A stretch of DNA of 64,000 nucleotides from the NCBI RefSeq assembly GCF_001591805.1, contig NZ_BCVP01000002.1:26501-90500 (forward strand), in the 5' to 3' direction. Both the position numbers and the translations under genes were made by a program. Under the pieces are notes generated by a model that saw only the letters and a program-made list of their open reading frames with translations, was not told the DNA's origin and ran no database searches. This stretch comes from Neobacillus novalis NBRC 102450. Its GTDB lineage: Bacteria; Bacillota; Bacilli; Bacillales; Cytobacillaceae. Positions 27,427 through 36,573 of the stretch are shown here, piece after piece; positions within the stretch are counted from its first letter, which is position 1; each line of letters opens with the position of its first letter.

Positions 27427-29792
27427 TGGCTGATTTCCCCCTTTATTGAAAGCGCAGGCATCCTAACATGAGGGTCACCTTGTCCTGTTTTTATTAATTT
27501 TATGGTGATAACTCCATCCTTTGAAATAAACTCATCAAGATGTTCCTTGATGGTTGTATGCGAATTAGTTAACGGCAAGAATGTGCCGTTCGAATGATTT
27601 AGCAGTGAGCAGGTGATATTTGCACCTTGCCACGTAATCTCTAAATCTTTGAACTCATGTCTCATTTTTGGCAATTGGTTGGGGAGTTCCATGACATAAT
27701 CATATTCACCCTCATCAAGCTCCATTTCACGGCGATTTTCCGAACTATCATTAAAGAATCCGCCATGGATTGTATTAATATGGGTCCTTAGCATGTCATC
27801 CTTGATTGTAAATGGACCGGAAAACTTCGTGTCTAACGCTATTGTTTGATAGATTAAGCTTAATCCTTTTTTCGATTCGTTTTTTCCTTTAATATCTGCT
27901 TCAATAACTGAGTCCTTTGTGTAACCATATAGAATTGGTTGATTTTCCGATTGGGAATTGTTGTACAGATATTCAATCGCACCATACTCCATTCTTTCCC
28001 TTTTAAATTTGTCCACTTCCTGCTGGGAACTTGGAACCTGGTAGGAATTACCGGTACTGTATGGTCCAGCCAGATAATCCTGCTGGAATGTTTCGTTTAC
28101 CGTTAAACTTTCTCCACGCTTCAGCGCTCCGAGTTTAAACTTGTTGCTGCCTGACCAAATAAATACTTCTTCAAAATCGTATGGAAATTGATTAATGATT
28201 GTTCCAGTTAACTTTTTATTTTCATAGGTTAGCTTGATATCAAATTGACCCGCACTTTGCTTTGATGCATGCCCAAAATAGGTTCTAGTTGCCCAATATT
28301 CTACATTCGGAAAGGTAACACTGCTGGTTTTCCGGCCATTCTCGAGAACGGCATAACGTTTCCCATCACTTACAGCCATCGCAGTTGAACCGGGTACACC
28401 ATAGAATTTCCCTTTCGAAAATCCTACTTCATAATCACCGCCAGTGTTAGACAGGAAGGTAACAGCCTCAAGACCAGTTAACTGGTCATTTTCTGCTTTA
28501 TAAATTCCCGTTTGGTTCATTTGCGGTTTCGCAATCCTGTCCTTTGCCCCGATGGCAAAGATGCCAACGGATGATAGGACAGCAGCACCAATAATAATCC
28601 ACCAGGCATACTCGCGTTTATCCAGCCTTTTTAACAAGAAATAGAGAAACGGAGCAAGCAGCAGGAGATAAATGAACAGAAACAGACTAATCTGCCCCAC
28701 AGAAAACTGCGTGGACGAGAAATATTCATTGATCTCTGCGAATTCATTAAATAACATGTCAAATGGGTTTTGACCGCCATTTTGTAATTGAGACTTGGAC
28801 GTGTTACTAAGCATGGGGCTGGTGGCAAACCATTGTCCATATTCCTTCGAAGAAGAAAGCGGTTCATCACCGAGCGAAAATGCCGTTTGCCAAATTTCAC
28901 CTGCACCATAGCCTTTATGAATGACCATCGGTAAATCACCGCTTTTTACAGCAATATCAGCTCCCTTTTCGACTTGTCCAATAAAAACAGGGATTTGTTG
29001 AAAAGCAGGTAACGCCGGGGTTACCTGGAAGAACTTCGTATCGGCCGCTGCCTCTTTATCTGGTTTCATCGGCAGCACCTGATATAGGCTTCCATAGGAA
29101 CCAGCTGCATTTGGTTCCGCGCCAGCAATTAATTTCCCGCCGTTTTGAATCCAGTTCAGGATTGCTTGCTGCTGAGGCTTCTTTAACTTGGAAATTGCAA
29201 ACTCATCAATCAGTATGTAATCCAGTGAATCTAGGCCAAGTTCATCTTCAGGAACCATCTCCGAAGTGAGAACAATCGGCTCAATTTGATTAGTTAAGGC
29301 CATAACCTTTAGTTCTTTTAGTCGATCGGAATCCTCACTAAAAAAGCCCATTGTTCTTTTGTCAAGGTCGATATATTTAGGCTTCAAAATTTTATCGCCA
29401 ATAAAGTCTTGTTCGTGATCATCCTTCCAGCTGCCTTTATATAAGAAAATCGATTGTTTTAGCTGACTATTTTGGGAATAGTCTTCTGAAAGGGCTGGGA
29501 TTGAAAGCGAGTACGTTTTTTTACTCCCCTTCGGCACATCGATAGATAATAGTTTAGCTCCACTAGAATTATAGTTAGTAGCAAAGTTGAAAAGGATATC
29601 GCCGTTAAAATCAGCACCGCTGTTTTCAACTGTCACTTGAACAGGAAAGCCGCGCCCGCTTTTTACCTTTCCGTCAAAGCCTTCCTTAACTGCTATTCTG
29701 ATAAAATTACTTTCAGCCTTTGTTGGCTCGACTCCCTGGCTGACAAAAAAAAGACAAAACAACAAAATAAATAATAGCGCTTTCTTTAGCAA
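27423..29792 (-). CDS. Exported membrane protein with large ectodomain, first gene of cluster
   Basis: About 789 aa from TTG 29792, chosen because GAGGGGG ends 7 bases before it and it gives a clean signal peptide (MLKKALLFILLFCLFFVSQG). The longer frame to 29849 would put 19 basic residues before it. After the signal comes a beta-rich region with a GATase-like stretch (YILIDEF..QQQAILNWIQNGGKLIAGA, about 190-230). Two helices lie mid-protein (about 368-388 and 396-415), and then a second hydrophilic domain of about 370 residues. Both large domains should face outside. I know no name for it. It leads the operon and is translationally coupled to the ABC ATPase, suggesting a transporter accessory protein of GldG type. 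Confidence 0.8.
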   Translation of the reverse strand: MLKKALLFILLFCLFFVSQGVEPTKAESNFIRIAVKEGFDGKVKSGRGFPVQVTVENSGADFNGDILFNFATNYNSSGAKLLSIDVPKGSKKTYSLSIPALSEDYSQNSQLKQSIFLYKGSWKDDHEQDFIGDKILKPKYIDLDKRTMGFFSEDSDRLKELKVMALTNQIEPIVLTSEMVPEDELGLDSLDYILIDEFAISKLKKPQQQAILNWIQNGGKLIAGAEPNAAGSYGSLYQVLPMKPDKEAAADTKFFQVTPALPAFQQIPVFIGQVEKGADIAVKSGDLPMVIHKGYGAGEIWQTAFSLGDEPLSSSKEYGQWFATSPMLSNTSKSQLQNGGQNPFDMLFNEFAEINEYFSSTQFSVGQISLFLFIYLLLLAPFLYFLLKRLDKREYAWWIIIGAAVLSSVGIFAIGAKDRIAKPQMNQTGIYKAENDQLTGLEAVTFLSNTGGDYEVGFSKGKFYGVPGSTAMAVSDGKRYAVLENGRKTSSVTFPNVEYWATRTYFGHASKQSAGQFDIKLTYENKKLTGTIINQFPYDFEEVFIWSGSNKFKLGALKRGESLTVNETFQQDYLAGPYSTGNSYQVPSSQQEVDKFKRERMEYGAIEYLYNNSQSENQPILYGYTKDSVIEADIKGKNESKKGLSLIYQTIALDTKFSGPFTIKDDMLRTHINTIHGGFFNDSSENRREMELDEGEYDYVMELPNQLPKMRHEFKDLEITWQGANITCSLLNHSNGTFLPLTNSHTTIKEHLDEFISKDGVITIKLIKTGQGDPHVRMPALSIKGEISQ

Positions 29793-29905
29793 AACAATTC
29801 CCCCTCTAAAAGCCTGTCTAATAAATAGACGAATAATTCTCTCTACCACACTACAATTTTAATAAAAATTTTATTTTTTCATCACATCCACAAAAATATC
29901 CTTTA

Positions 29906-29919
29906 GTGTATTTTTACAC
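29906..29919. promoter_or_regulatory. Inverted repeat in the cluster's upstream region
   Basis: Dyad GTGTA-TTTT-TACAC, about 115 bp before the first cluster gene, in the 160-bp space between the ftsY terminator and that gene where its promoter must lie. It could be an operator. No clear -35/-10 pair could be fixed around it. Confidence 0.3.
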
Positions 29920-29952
29920 CTTTACCAAGAAAATGCAATTAGAATTTTACGC

Positions 29953-29990
29953 AAAAAAAAAAAAAAACAGCAGGTTTAAGCTGCTGTTTT
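29953..29990 (-). terminator. Very strong terminator after ftsY
   Basis: Perfect 10-bp stem AAAACAGCAG / CTGCTGTTTT (29964-29973 with 29981-29990, 7-nt loop) followed by a long run of T on the minus strand. It lies 17 bp past the ftsY stop and separates ftsY from the 17.6-29.8 kb cluster. Confidence 0.95.
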
Positions 29991-30007
29991 CATCAATGCT
30001 CATTATA

Positions 30008-30994
30008 TTATTCTGTTTTTTCAATCTGATCGGCGAATAATCCATAGACATATCGTTCTGCATCAAATTCTTGAAGATCATCCATCTTTTCACCCAAGCC
30101 GACAAATTTCACCGGAATTTTCAATTCGTTGCGAATCGCCAGAACGATCCCGCCCTTCGCTGTTCCGTCCAATTTTGAGAGGACAATCCCGGTAACATCA
30201 GTTACTTCCTTAAAGGTTTTCGCCTGAATAAGCGCATTTTGCCCCGTTGTCGCATCAAGAACCAGGATGACTTCATGCGGGGCTCCCGGAATTTCCCTCT
30301 CAATCACACGCTTTACCTTTTCAAGTTCTTTCATTAAATTCACTTTATTTTGCAAACGGCCAGCTGTGTCACAGAGCAAAATATCTGCTTGGCGGGATTT
30401 GGCCGCAGATATAGCATCGTACATTACTGCTGCCGGGTCAGAGCCTTCAGCCTGTTTTATTACCTCAACGCCAACCCTTTCACCCCATACTTCAAGCTGT
30501 TCAATCGCGCCGGCACGAAAGGTATCACCCGCTGCCAGCAATACTTTTTTCCCTTCACTCTTGAACTTATAGCTAAGCTTGCCAATCGTCGTTGTTTTTC
30601 CAACACCATTGACCCCGACAAATAATATTACTGTCAGCCCGTCCTTCTGGATATTTAATTGTGAGGATAGCTCCTCCCCAGCATTGTAAATATCAACAAG
30701 CTTCTCGGAAATAACACTTTGAACTTCCTTCGGGTCTTGAATGTTGCGGCGTTTGACCTCCCTCTTAAGTTCATCGATCAGCTGCATAACCGTGTCAAAG
30801 CCGACATCGGCCTGAATTAAGATTTCCTCTAATTCTTCAAAGAAATCCTCATCGACTTTCCGGTATCTTGCGACAAGGTCATTGACCTTTCCGGAGAAGC
30901 TATCCCTTGTTTTCGTTAAACCCTCTTTAAACTTTTCTGTTACGCTATCGGTCGATTTCGTAATTTTTTCTTTTAACTTTTTAAAAAAGCTCAT
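30008..30994 (-). CDS. ftsY: Signal recognition particle receptor FtsY
   Basis: SRP receptor GTPase, 328 aa, without the long acidic domain of E. coli FtsY, as usual in Bacillus. The N-terminus (FFKKLKEKITKSTDSVTEKFKEG) is amphipathic and likely binds membrane. The NG domain has GVNGVGKTTTIGKLS (about 127-141), DTAGRLQNK and SKLDGTAKGG, ending FVGLGEKMDDLQEFDAERYV. It follows smc by 17 bp, the conserved rnc-smc-ftsY arrangement. Its normal downstream neighbour ylxM is displaced by the inserted cluster. Confidence 0.97.
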   Translation of the reverse strand: MSFFKKLKEKITKSTDSVTEKFKEGLTKTRDSFSGKVNDLVARYRKVDEDFFEELEEILIQADVGFDTVMQLIDELKREVKRRNIQDPKEVQSVISEKLVDIYNAGEELSSQLNIQKDGLTVILFVGVNGVGKTTTIGKLSYKFKSEGKKVLLAAGDTFRAGAIEQLEVWGERVGVEVIKQAEGSDPAAVMYDAISAAKSRQADILLCDTAGRLQNKVNLMKELEKVKRVIEREIPGAPHEVILVLDATTGQNALIQAKTFKEVTDVTGIVLSKLDGTAKGGIVLAIRNELKIPVKFVGLGEKMDDLQEFDAERYVYGLFADQIEKTE

Positions 30995-31011
30995 TTTCTC
31001 ACTTCCTTCAT

Positions 31012-34000
31012 TTATGTTTCTACAAGTTCCTTTGTATCCTCAAGACGGACAGAGACAAGCTTTGAAACGCCGGACTCCTTCATGGTTACCCCATAAAGGA
31101 CATCTGCTTCCTCCATCGTTCCTTTGCGGTGGGTAATCACAATAAACTGAGTTTCTGCACTATAGCGCTTTAAATATTGACTGAAGCGGTGGACATTGGC
31201 TTCATCCAGGGCTGCTTCTACCTCATCAAGAATACAGAACGGCACAGGACGGACCTTTAAAATCGAAAATAATAGCGCAATAGCGGTTAAGGCCCGTTCT
31301 CCACCCGATAATAGGCCAAGATTCTGGAGCTTTTTCCCCGGAGGCTGAGCAACAATTTCCACACCCGTATTTAATAAATCTTCTGGTACGGTAAGAACAA
31401 GATCTGCTCTCCCGCCGCCGAAAAGGGCCCGGAATGTCGGTTCGAAATGCTCGCGAATCCCGGTAAAGGTTTGTTCAAAGCGCTTTTTCATTTCTATATC
31501 CATTTCTTCAATGACTTGGTAAAGGGTGTCTTTTGCTTCTTGAAGGTCTGTCTTTTGTTCATTTAGGAACTGATAGCGCTCAGAGACACGATCATATTCT
31601 TCAATTGCCCCGAGATTGACAGACCCGAGCTCATCAATGGCTAGCTTGATCAGCTTGACTTTTTTCTTCGCCTCTTCAGGGGGAATGGTTAATGGATATT
31701 GCTCTTTTGCCCCTTCAAACGATAACAGGTATTCTTCTCGTAAATGAGCAAGTCGATTTTCTAACTCCACATCCAAGCGATTGATTTTCACTTCCTCATC
31801 CTTTAAAACGACAATCATCCCTTTATGGAGTCTCTTTAATTCTTTTGTCTCTAATTCAATATCTTCAAGCGCTCCCTGAAGCTGTAAACGTTCCTGTCTT
31901 CTCGCTGTAATTAACTGCAAGGTCGCTTCTTTATCCTGCTGCTTCGTTATTGCAGCTCTTTCTAGCTGTTCTTCTCCAGAAGAGCTGTTTGTCATTTCCG
32001 ATGTTAACAGGCTAAGATCCTCGCTGAAAACAGCCAGTTTTTGTTCACTTTCAGATAAATCATTTTTAATGAGCGTAAAGCGCTCCTTCGCATGAAGAAA
32101 TTGCTCATTTTTGGAAGCAAATTCGACTTTGAGGTCATTTATTTCATTCGTCAGCGTTTCTTTCGATGTCATGTCATTTGTCTTTTGTTCCGTGAGTTTT
32201 ATGATATGACCATCAAGTTGTGCAATAGTTCCCGTATAGGTCTCCAGGGCAATCGTTAATTCCGTTTTTCTTTTCAATAGCGCTGCCTGTTCATCACCCA
32301 ATTGCCCTTTTTCTAAATCATAAATAGCTAAACGGTCATTGATATTCTTTTCTCCAAGATCCGCTTCGCGAAGGTCACCCTTAATTGACTGTTCGTTTAA
32401 CCTAAGCTCTTCACCATTCATACGAATTTCTTCAAGATGTGCTTCCGCATGTTGAACATCCTGTTTCAGGGTTTTAACAACCAGCTCTAAGCCGGCTGTT
32501 TTTTCCTCCATTATGACCAGCTTAGCTTTTAAATCCTCAAGCTCCCCTTTTCGTGATAATAAAGAAGAGGTTTTTTGTTTTACTGCACCGCCTGTCATCG
32601 AACCGCCGGGATTAACGATATCACCGTCAAGTGTTACCAAACGAACGCGGTATTGGAGGATTTTCGCCAATTCATTGGCACCCTTCAGATCATTCGTTAT
32701 GACGACATTGCCCAGAAGGTTATTAATAACCTCGGTATACTTCTCGTCAAATTTCACAAGACTTACCGCCGGTCCAATTAACGCTGGATGGTTTTGAATG
32801 GAAGACAGCTGTGCCGGCGATAATGGTCTTCCTTTCATGACATTAAGCGGTAAAAAAGTGGCCCGGCCAAATGAATTCTGTTTTAAGAATTGGATGGCTG
32901 ATCGTGCATTTTGTTCAGTATCAACGACGATATGCTGCAGGGCACCCCCAAGGGCCGTTTCAAGTGCGGTTTCATACTTTTTAGGAACCGTTACAAGCTC
33001 AGCAACAGCCCCTTCGATTCCTTTCAGCTTATTTCCGCGTGCTTTTAGAACTTCTTTAACACCTTGGAAAAAACCTGAATAGTCTTCTTCCAACTCTTCA
33101 AGCATTTCTTTTCGAGATTTAGCCTGCTGAAGGAGCTGATAGGCTTGATACAACGTCTTTTCTTGTTTTTGATAATTACCTTTTATCGTTTCAAGCTTCC
33201 GCTGCTGGTCACGAAAGGTGCCAACCTGATTCGCTAATTTTTCTTGAATGGCTTCTAATTTCGATTGAATTTCAAACTTTTTCGTTTGCGCGATTTGTCG
33301 TTCCTGAAGGTATTTTTCATTTTCTGCATCAAGTCGAGCATTTTTTCTCTCCTGGTGCTCAAGCTGTTGTTCAATGTATTTTACTTCATTTTTGGCGCCA
33401 GCTTGATCATTTAACAGTTCAATGTATTCACTTTTTAAGCTTTCGATTTTTTCATCGATATTTTCAGAAAATAATAGTAGTTTTTCTCGCTTCTCTTTTA
33501 GGCTTGTTTGTAATAATTTAACTTGTCCATCAAGTACCTTAACTGACTCAGCATGTGTTTCCTGTGTATTCTTAAGCTGGCTGATTCGCTCGGTTAGTTC
33601 GGAAATATTCGTTTTTAGCTGCTCTTTATTTTGGGCTGCATTTTTCTTTCTTTCCTTTAAAACCTCTTTACGGCCTTCTAGCTTTTCAAGTTCCTCACTT
33701 GCATACAGAAGAACATTTTGCAAATCAGTAACTGACTCATCTATAGCCGCTATTTGGTCTCGTGTTTCGACTATTTTCGCTTCTTTTACTTGAAGAAGTG
33801 TGGACATCTTCAGTTCCTCTTGCTGATGTTCTTCGAGTTGATTGGAGAGGTTTTCCCATTTCTTATGGAGGTCTTCTACTTCATAAACGGTTAGGGCAAC
33901 CTCAATTTTTTCAAGTGCCGCTTTTTTCTCTAAAAAATCTTTGGCCATTGACGCTTGAATTTGCAAAGGCTCAACTTGGCTCTCAAGCTCATGTAAAATA

Positions 34001-34578
34001 TCATTGACTCGGTTTAAATTGTCCTGCGTTTCAAACAATTTAATCTCCGCTTTTTTCTTACGATTTTTATATTTTAGCACCCCTGCCGCTTCTTCAAAAA
34101 TCGTCCTGCGGTCTTCTGCTTTACTATTTAAAATTTCTTCTACTTTTCCCTGGCTGATAATCGAAAACGCTTCCCTGCCTAGCCCGGAATCCATAAATAA
34201 ATCAATGATATCCTTTAGCCTGCAAGCCTGTTTATTGATAGAAAATTCACTTTCACCCGAGCGTGACACCCTCCTTGTCACACTTACTTCATTGTAATCA
34301 ATCGCTAATCCTTGGTCTTGATTGTCCAATGTGAGTGTCACTTCAGCAATATTGAGGGCTTTTCTTGAATCACTGCCAGCAAAAATAATATCTTCCATTT
34401 TACTGCCTCTTAACGATTTAGCCGACTGTTCCCCCAAAACCCAGCGGATTGCGTCGGTGATATTACTTTTGCCGCTGCCATTCGGGCCCACTACAGCTGT
34501 TACTCCAGGGACAAAATCAACACTAATGCGGTCAGCAAAAGATTTAAAGCCAATAATGTCCAACCGTTTTAAAAACAT
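31012..34578 (-). CDS. smc: Chromosome partition protein SMC
   Basis: Condensin ATPase, 1188 aa (B. subtilis 1186). Walker A GPNGSGKSNITDAIRWVLG is at about 32-50. Two long coiled-coil arms (about 170-500 and 670-1020) flank a hinge with the Gly-rich VNPGGSMTGGAV segment. The C-terminal head has the signature LLSGGERALTAIALLFSIL and Walker B ILDEVEAALDEANV. It works with ScpA and ScpB, which are encoded elsewhere. It lies 55 bp after rnc and 17 bp before ftsY in one transcript. Confidence 0.98.
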   Translation of the reverse strand: MFLKRLDIIGFKSFADRISVDFVPGVTAVVGPNGSGKSNITDAIRWVLGEQSAKSLRGSKMEDIIFAGSDSRKALNIAEVTLTLDNQDQGLAIDYNEVSVTRRVSRSGESEFSINKQACRLKDIIDLFMDSGLGREAFSIISQGKVEEILNSKAEDRRTIFEEAAGVLKYKNRKKKAEIKLFETQDNLNRVNDILHELESQVEPLQIQASMAKDFLEKKAALEKIEVALTVYEVEDLHKKWENLSNQLEEHQQEELKMSTLLQVKEAKIVETRDQIAAIDESVTDLQNVLLYASEELEKLEGRKEVLKERKKNAAQNKEQLKTNISELTERISQLKNTQETHAESVKVLDGQVKLLQTSLKEKREKLLLFSENIDEKIESLKSEYIELLNDQAGAKNEVKYIEQQLEHQERKNARLDAENEKYLQERQIAQTKKFEIQSKLEAIQEKLANQVGTFRDQQRKLETIKGNYQKQEKTLYQAYQLLQQAKSRKEMLEELEEDYSGFFQGVKEVLKARGNKLKGIEGAVAELVTVPKKYETALETALGGALQHIVVDTEQNARSAIQFLKQNSFGRATFLPLNVMKGRPLSPAQLSSIQNHPALIGPAVSLVKFDEKYTEVINNLLGNVVITNDLKGANELAKILQYRVRLVTLDGDIVNPGGSMTGGAVKQKTSSLLSRKGELEDLKAKLVIMEEKTAGLELVVKTLKQDVQHAEAHLEEIRMNGEELRLNEQSIKGDLREADLGEKNINDRLAIYDLEKGQLGDEQAALLKRKTELTIALETYTGTIAQLDGHIIKLTEQKTNDMTSKETLTNEINDLKVEFASKNEQFLHAKERFTLIKNDLSESEQKLAVFSEDLSLLTSEMTNSSSGEEQLERAAITKQQDKEATLQLITARRQERLQLQGALEDIELETKELKRLHKGMIVVLKDEEVKINRLDVELENRLAHLREEYLLSFEGAKEQYPLTIPPEEAKKKVKLIKLAIDELGSVNLGAIEEYDRVSERYQFLNEQKTDLQEAKDTLYQVIEEMDIEMKKRFEQTFTGIREHFEPTFRALFGGGRADLVLTVPEDLLNTGVEIVAQPPGKKLQNLGLLSGGERALTAIALLFSILKVRPVPFCILDEVEAALDEANVHRFSQYLKRYSAETQFIVITHRKGTMEEADVLYGVTMKESGVSKLVSVRLEDTKELVET

Positions 34579-34633
34579 CTTTAATCCTCCCTATGCTTTT
34601 CAGGGATTTCTCCTGCAAACACTTAAGTTTTTT

Positions 34634-35374
34634 CTAGGTTGTTTTTGTTTTTAATACATCCAGTGCCATTTGCGCGGCATGCTGCTCCGCTTCTTTCTTG
34701 GATTTTCCAGTCCCCACACCTAATTCTTTACCATTCAATGATACCTTGGAAACAAACTCTTTACTATGGGCAGGTCCTTTTTCCTGAAGGACACGATATT
34801 CAATCGTACCGGCTGCATCCCTTTGAATCAGTTCCTGTAATTGACTTTTAAAATCCATCACATGAGAAAAAGCACCAGCATTAATTTTAGGAAAGACGGT
34901 CTGCTCAAGGAAGGTAATGACGGCTTCAATTCCTTGGTCTAAATAAAGGGCACCAATAAATGCCTCAAATACGTCAGCAAGCAAGGCTGGACGCTCTCTT
35001 CCGCCTGTCATCTCTTCTCCTTTGCCAAGCAAAATGAGTTTTCCAAAATTAAGCTCGTTGGCAAAAGCTACAAGCGATGGCTCACAGACAATCGCAGCTC
35101 GGAGCTTCGTCAATTCCCCTTCGGTCATCGTTGCATATTTTTTGAAGAGGAATTGCGAAACAGTAAGCTCCAGTACGGCATCTCCTAAAAATTCAAGTCT
35201 TTCATTATCTTCGAAAGGCTTTCTGCGATGCTCATTCACATAGGATGAATGAGTAAAAGCTTGTTTTAATAATTTCTCGTTTCCAATCTTAATTCCAATT
35301 TTGTTTTGAAAATCTTGAAATTGATTTTCCTTTGCGCGATTATTCATCTCTTTTTCCTTGCCATTTTTGCGCAT
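34634..35374 (-). CDS. rnc: Ribonuclease III
   Basis: Double-strand-specific endoribonuclease for rRNA and small RNA processing, about 246 aa. The catalytic signature [16 protein letters not shown] is at about 58-73. [19 protein letters not shown] follows, and a C-terminal dsRNA-binding domain runs from about residue 170 ([10 protein letters not shown].. to [14 protein letters not shown]). ATG 35374 is chosen because AAGGTGGAG lies 6 bases before it; an in-frame GTG at 35386 is inside that site. A conserved-looking hairpin stands in the leader. It is separated from acpP by a terminator, unlike a simple read-through operon. Confidence 0.95.
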   Translation of the reverse strand: MRKNGKEKEMNNRAKENQFQDFQNKIGIKIGNEKLLKQAFTHSSYVNEHRRKPFEDNERLEFLGDAVLELTVSQFLFKKYATMTEGELTKLRAAIVCEPSLVAFANELNFGKLILLGKGEEMTGGRERPALLADVFEAFIGALYLDQGIEAVITFLEQTVFPKINAGAFSHVMDFKSQLQELIQRDAAGTIEYRVLQEKGPAHSKEFVSKVSLNGKELGVGTGKSKKEAEQHAAQMALDVLKTKTT

Positions 35375-35449
35375 TAAAGTCTCCACCTTGCATATTATTT
35401 ACACACTTCTACCCTATAGTTTAAGAAAGTTTTAATCAAAACGCAAAGA

Positions 35450-35479
35450 AACTTGGCAGATAGGTTACTCTACCAAGTT
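35450..35479 (-). other. Hairpin in the rnc leader
   Basis: Stem AACTTGG / CCAAGTT (35450-35456 with 35473-35479, 16-nt loop) between the acpP terminator and rnc, 75 bp before the rnc start. On the minus strand a broken T-run (TTTCTTTGCGTTTTG) follows, so it could be a second terminator or an RNase III target in its own mRNA. Confidence 0.5.
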
Positions 35480-35492
35480 CTATCATACAGAA

Positions 35493-35520
35493 TAAAGCTC
35501 CGTTTGAAAACGGAGCTTTA
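35493..35520 (-). terminator. Hairpin terminator after acpP
   Basis: Perfect 12-bp stem TAAAGCTCCGTT / AACGGAGCTTTA with a 4-nt loop, 16 bp past the acpP stop. The U-tract is short (TTTATTCT) but the stem is long and stable. Confidence 0.8.
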
Positions 35521-35536
35521 TGGATAAATCCAACGA

Positions 35537-35770
35537 TTATTTCGTGCTATTTATGTAATTAACAGCATCACCAACTGTGCCGATTTTTTCAGCATCCTCG
35601 TCAGAAATCTCCATATCGAACTCATCTTCTAATTCCATTACTAGTTCAACTACATCTAGGGAATCAGCGCCAAGATCATCTTTAAATGAAGCTTCAAGCT
35701 TTACTTGAGACTCATCAACACCTAAGCGGTCAACGATGATTTTTGTTACACGTTCTAATACCTCTGCCAT
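35537..35770 (-). CDS. acpP: Acyl carrier protein
   Basis: 77-aa carrier of growing acyl chains. The phosphopantetheine attachment Ser is in [15 protein letters not shown] (Ser near residue 37). The sequence is acidic throughout, as expected. Last gene of the fapR-plsX-fabD-fabG-acpP operon, 59 bp after fabG, and ended by a strong hairpin. The start ATG has a GGGAGG site. Confidence 0.97.
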   Translation of the reverse strand: MAEVLERVTKIIVDRLGVDESQVKLEASFKDDLGADSLDVVELVMELEDEFDMEISDEDAEKIGTVGDAVNYINSTK

Positions 35771-35829
35771 GCTCGTTCACCTCCCCTCAAGCTATTATAG
35801 AGTATTCTATCCAAATAATAAATGAAAAG

Positions 35830-36573
35830 TTACATCACCATGCCACCATCTACATGGAAGGTTTGACCTGTAATATAAGATGAATCATCTGATGCGATAA
35901 ACGTTGTAAGTTTAGCGATATCCTTAGGCTCTCCTAATCTTGCCAAAGGAATCTGTTTTAACATTTCTGCCTTTACATCTTCAGGTAATTTATCCGTCAT
36001 ATCGGTGGTAATAAATCCCGGTGCAATCGCATTTACGGTAATATTCCGGGAAGCAAGCTCTTTTGCAGTCGTTTTCGTTAGACCAATGACACCTGCTTTT
36101 GCGGCCACATAGTTCGCTTGTCCAGGATTTCCACTAACGCCAACGATCGAGGCAATATTAATAATCCGGCCAACCCGCTGCTTCATCATTTGTCTTGTAA
36201 CAGCCTTAGTAACTAAGAAGACTCCTTTAAGATTAATGTTGATCACATCGTCCCATTCTTCTTCTTTCATTCTCATTAATAAATTATCCTTGGTAATCCC
36301 AGCGTTATTAATAAGGATATCAAGTTTACCGAAAGTATCAATTGCCCCTTTAACCATCGCTGTTACTTCTTCAGCATTTGATACATCACATTTTATCGCA
36401 AACGCTTCTCTTCCAAGGGCTTTGATTTCATCGACTACTTCATTAGCCTTTGCTTCACTGCCAGCAAAGTTTACCGCCACATTGGCCCCTTGTCTAGCCA
36501 GTTCCAAGGCAATTTCCCTGCCAATACCTCTTGATGCACCAGTAACCAGGGCAGCTTTTCCAGCTAAAATCAT
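35830..36573 (-). CDS. fabG: 3-oxoacyl-ACP reductase FabG
   Basis: NADPH-dependent short-chain dehydrogenase reducing beta-ketoacyl-ACP in fatty-acid elongation, 247 aa. The cofactor motif is [17 protein letters not shown] (about 10-26), then [14 protein letters not shown], with the catalytic Ser and Tyr/Lys in [23 protein letters not shown]. The start ATG overlaps the fabD stop by 4 bases and has a GGAGG site. Regulated by FapR through the upstream operon promoter. Confidence 0.97.
   Translation of the reverse strand: MILAGKAALVTGASRGIGREIALELARQGANVAVNFAGSEAKANEVVDEIKALGREAFAIKCDVSNAEEVTAMVKGAIDTFGKLDILINNAGITKDNLLMRMKEEEWDDVININLKGVFLVTKAVTRQMMKQRVGRIINIASIVGVSGNPGQANYVAAKAGVIGLTKTTAKELASRNITVNAIAPGFITTDMTDKLPEDVKAEMLKQIPLARLGEPKDIAKLTTFIASDDSSYITGQTFHVDGGMVM

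Noticed and set aside
17607..29849. Cluster as a known anti-phage defence island
   Set aside because: MoxR and vWA proteins occur in some defence systems, but there is no nuclease, methylase, reverse transcriptase or other effector, and most products are membrane or exported proteins.
17607..29849. Cluster as a prophage or integrated element
   Set aside because: No integrase, transposase, tRNA target or flanking direct repeats were seen at its ends.
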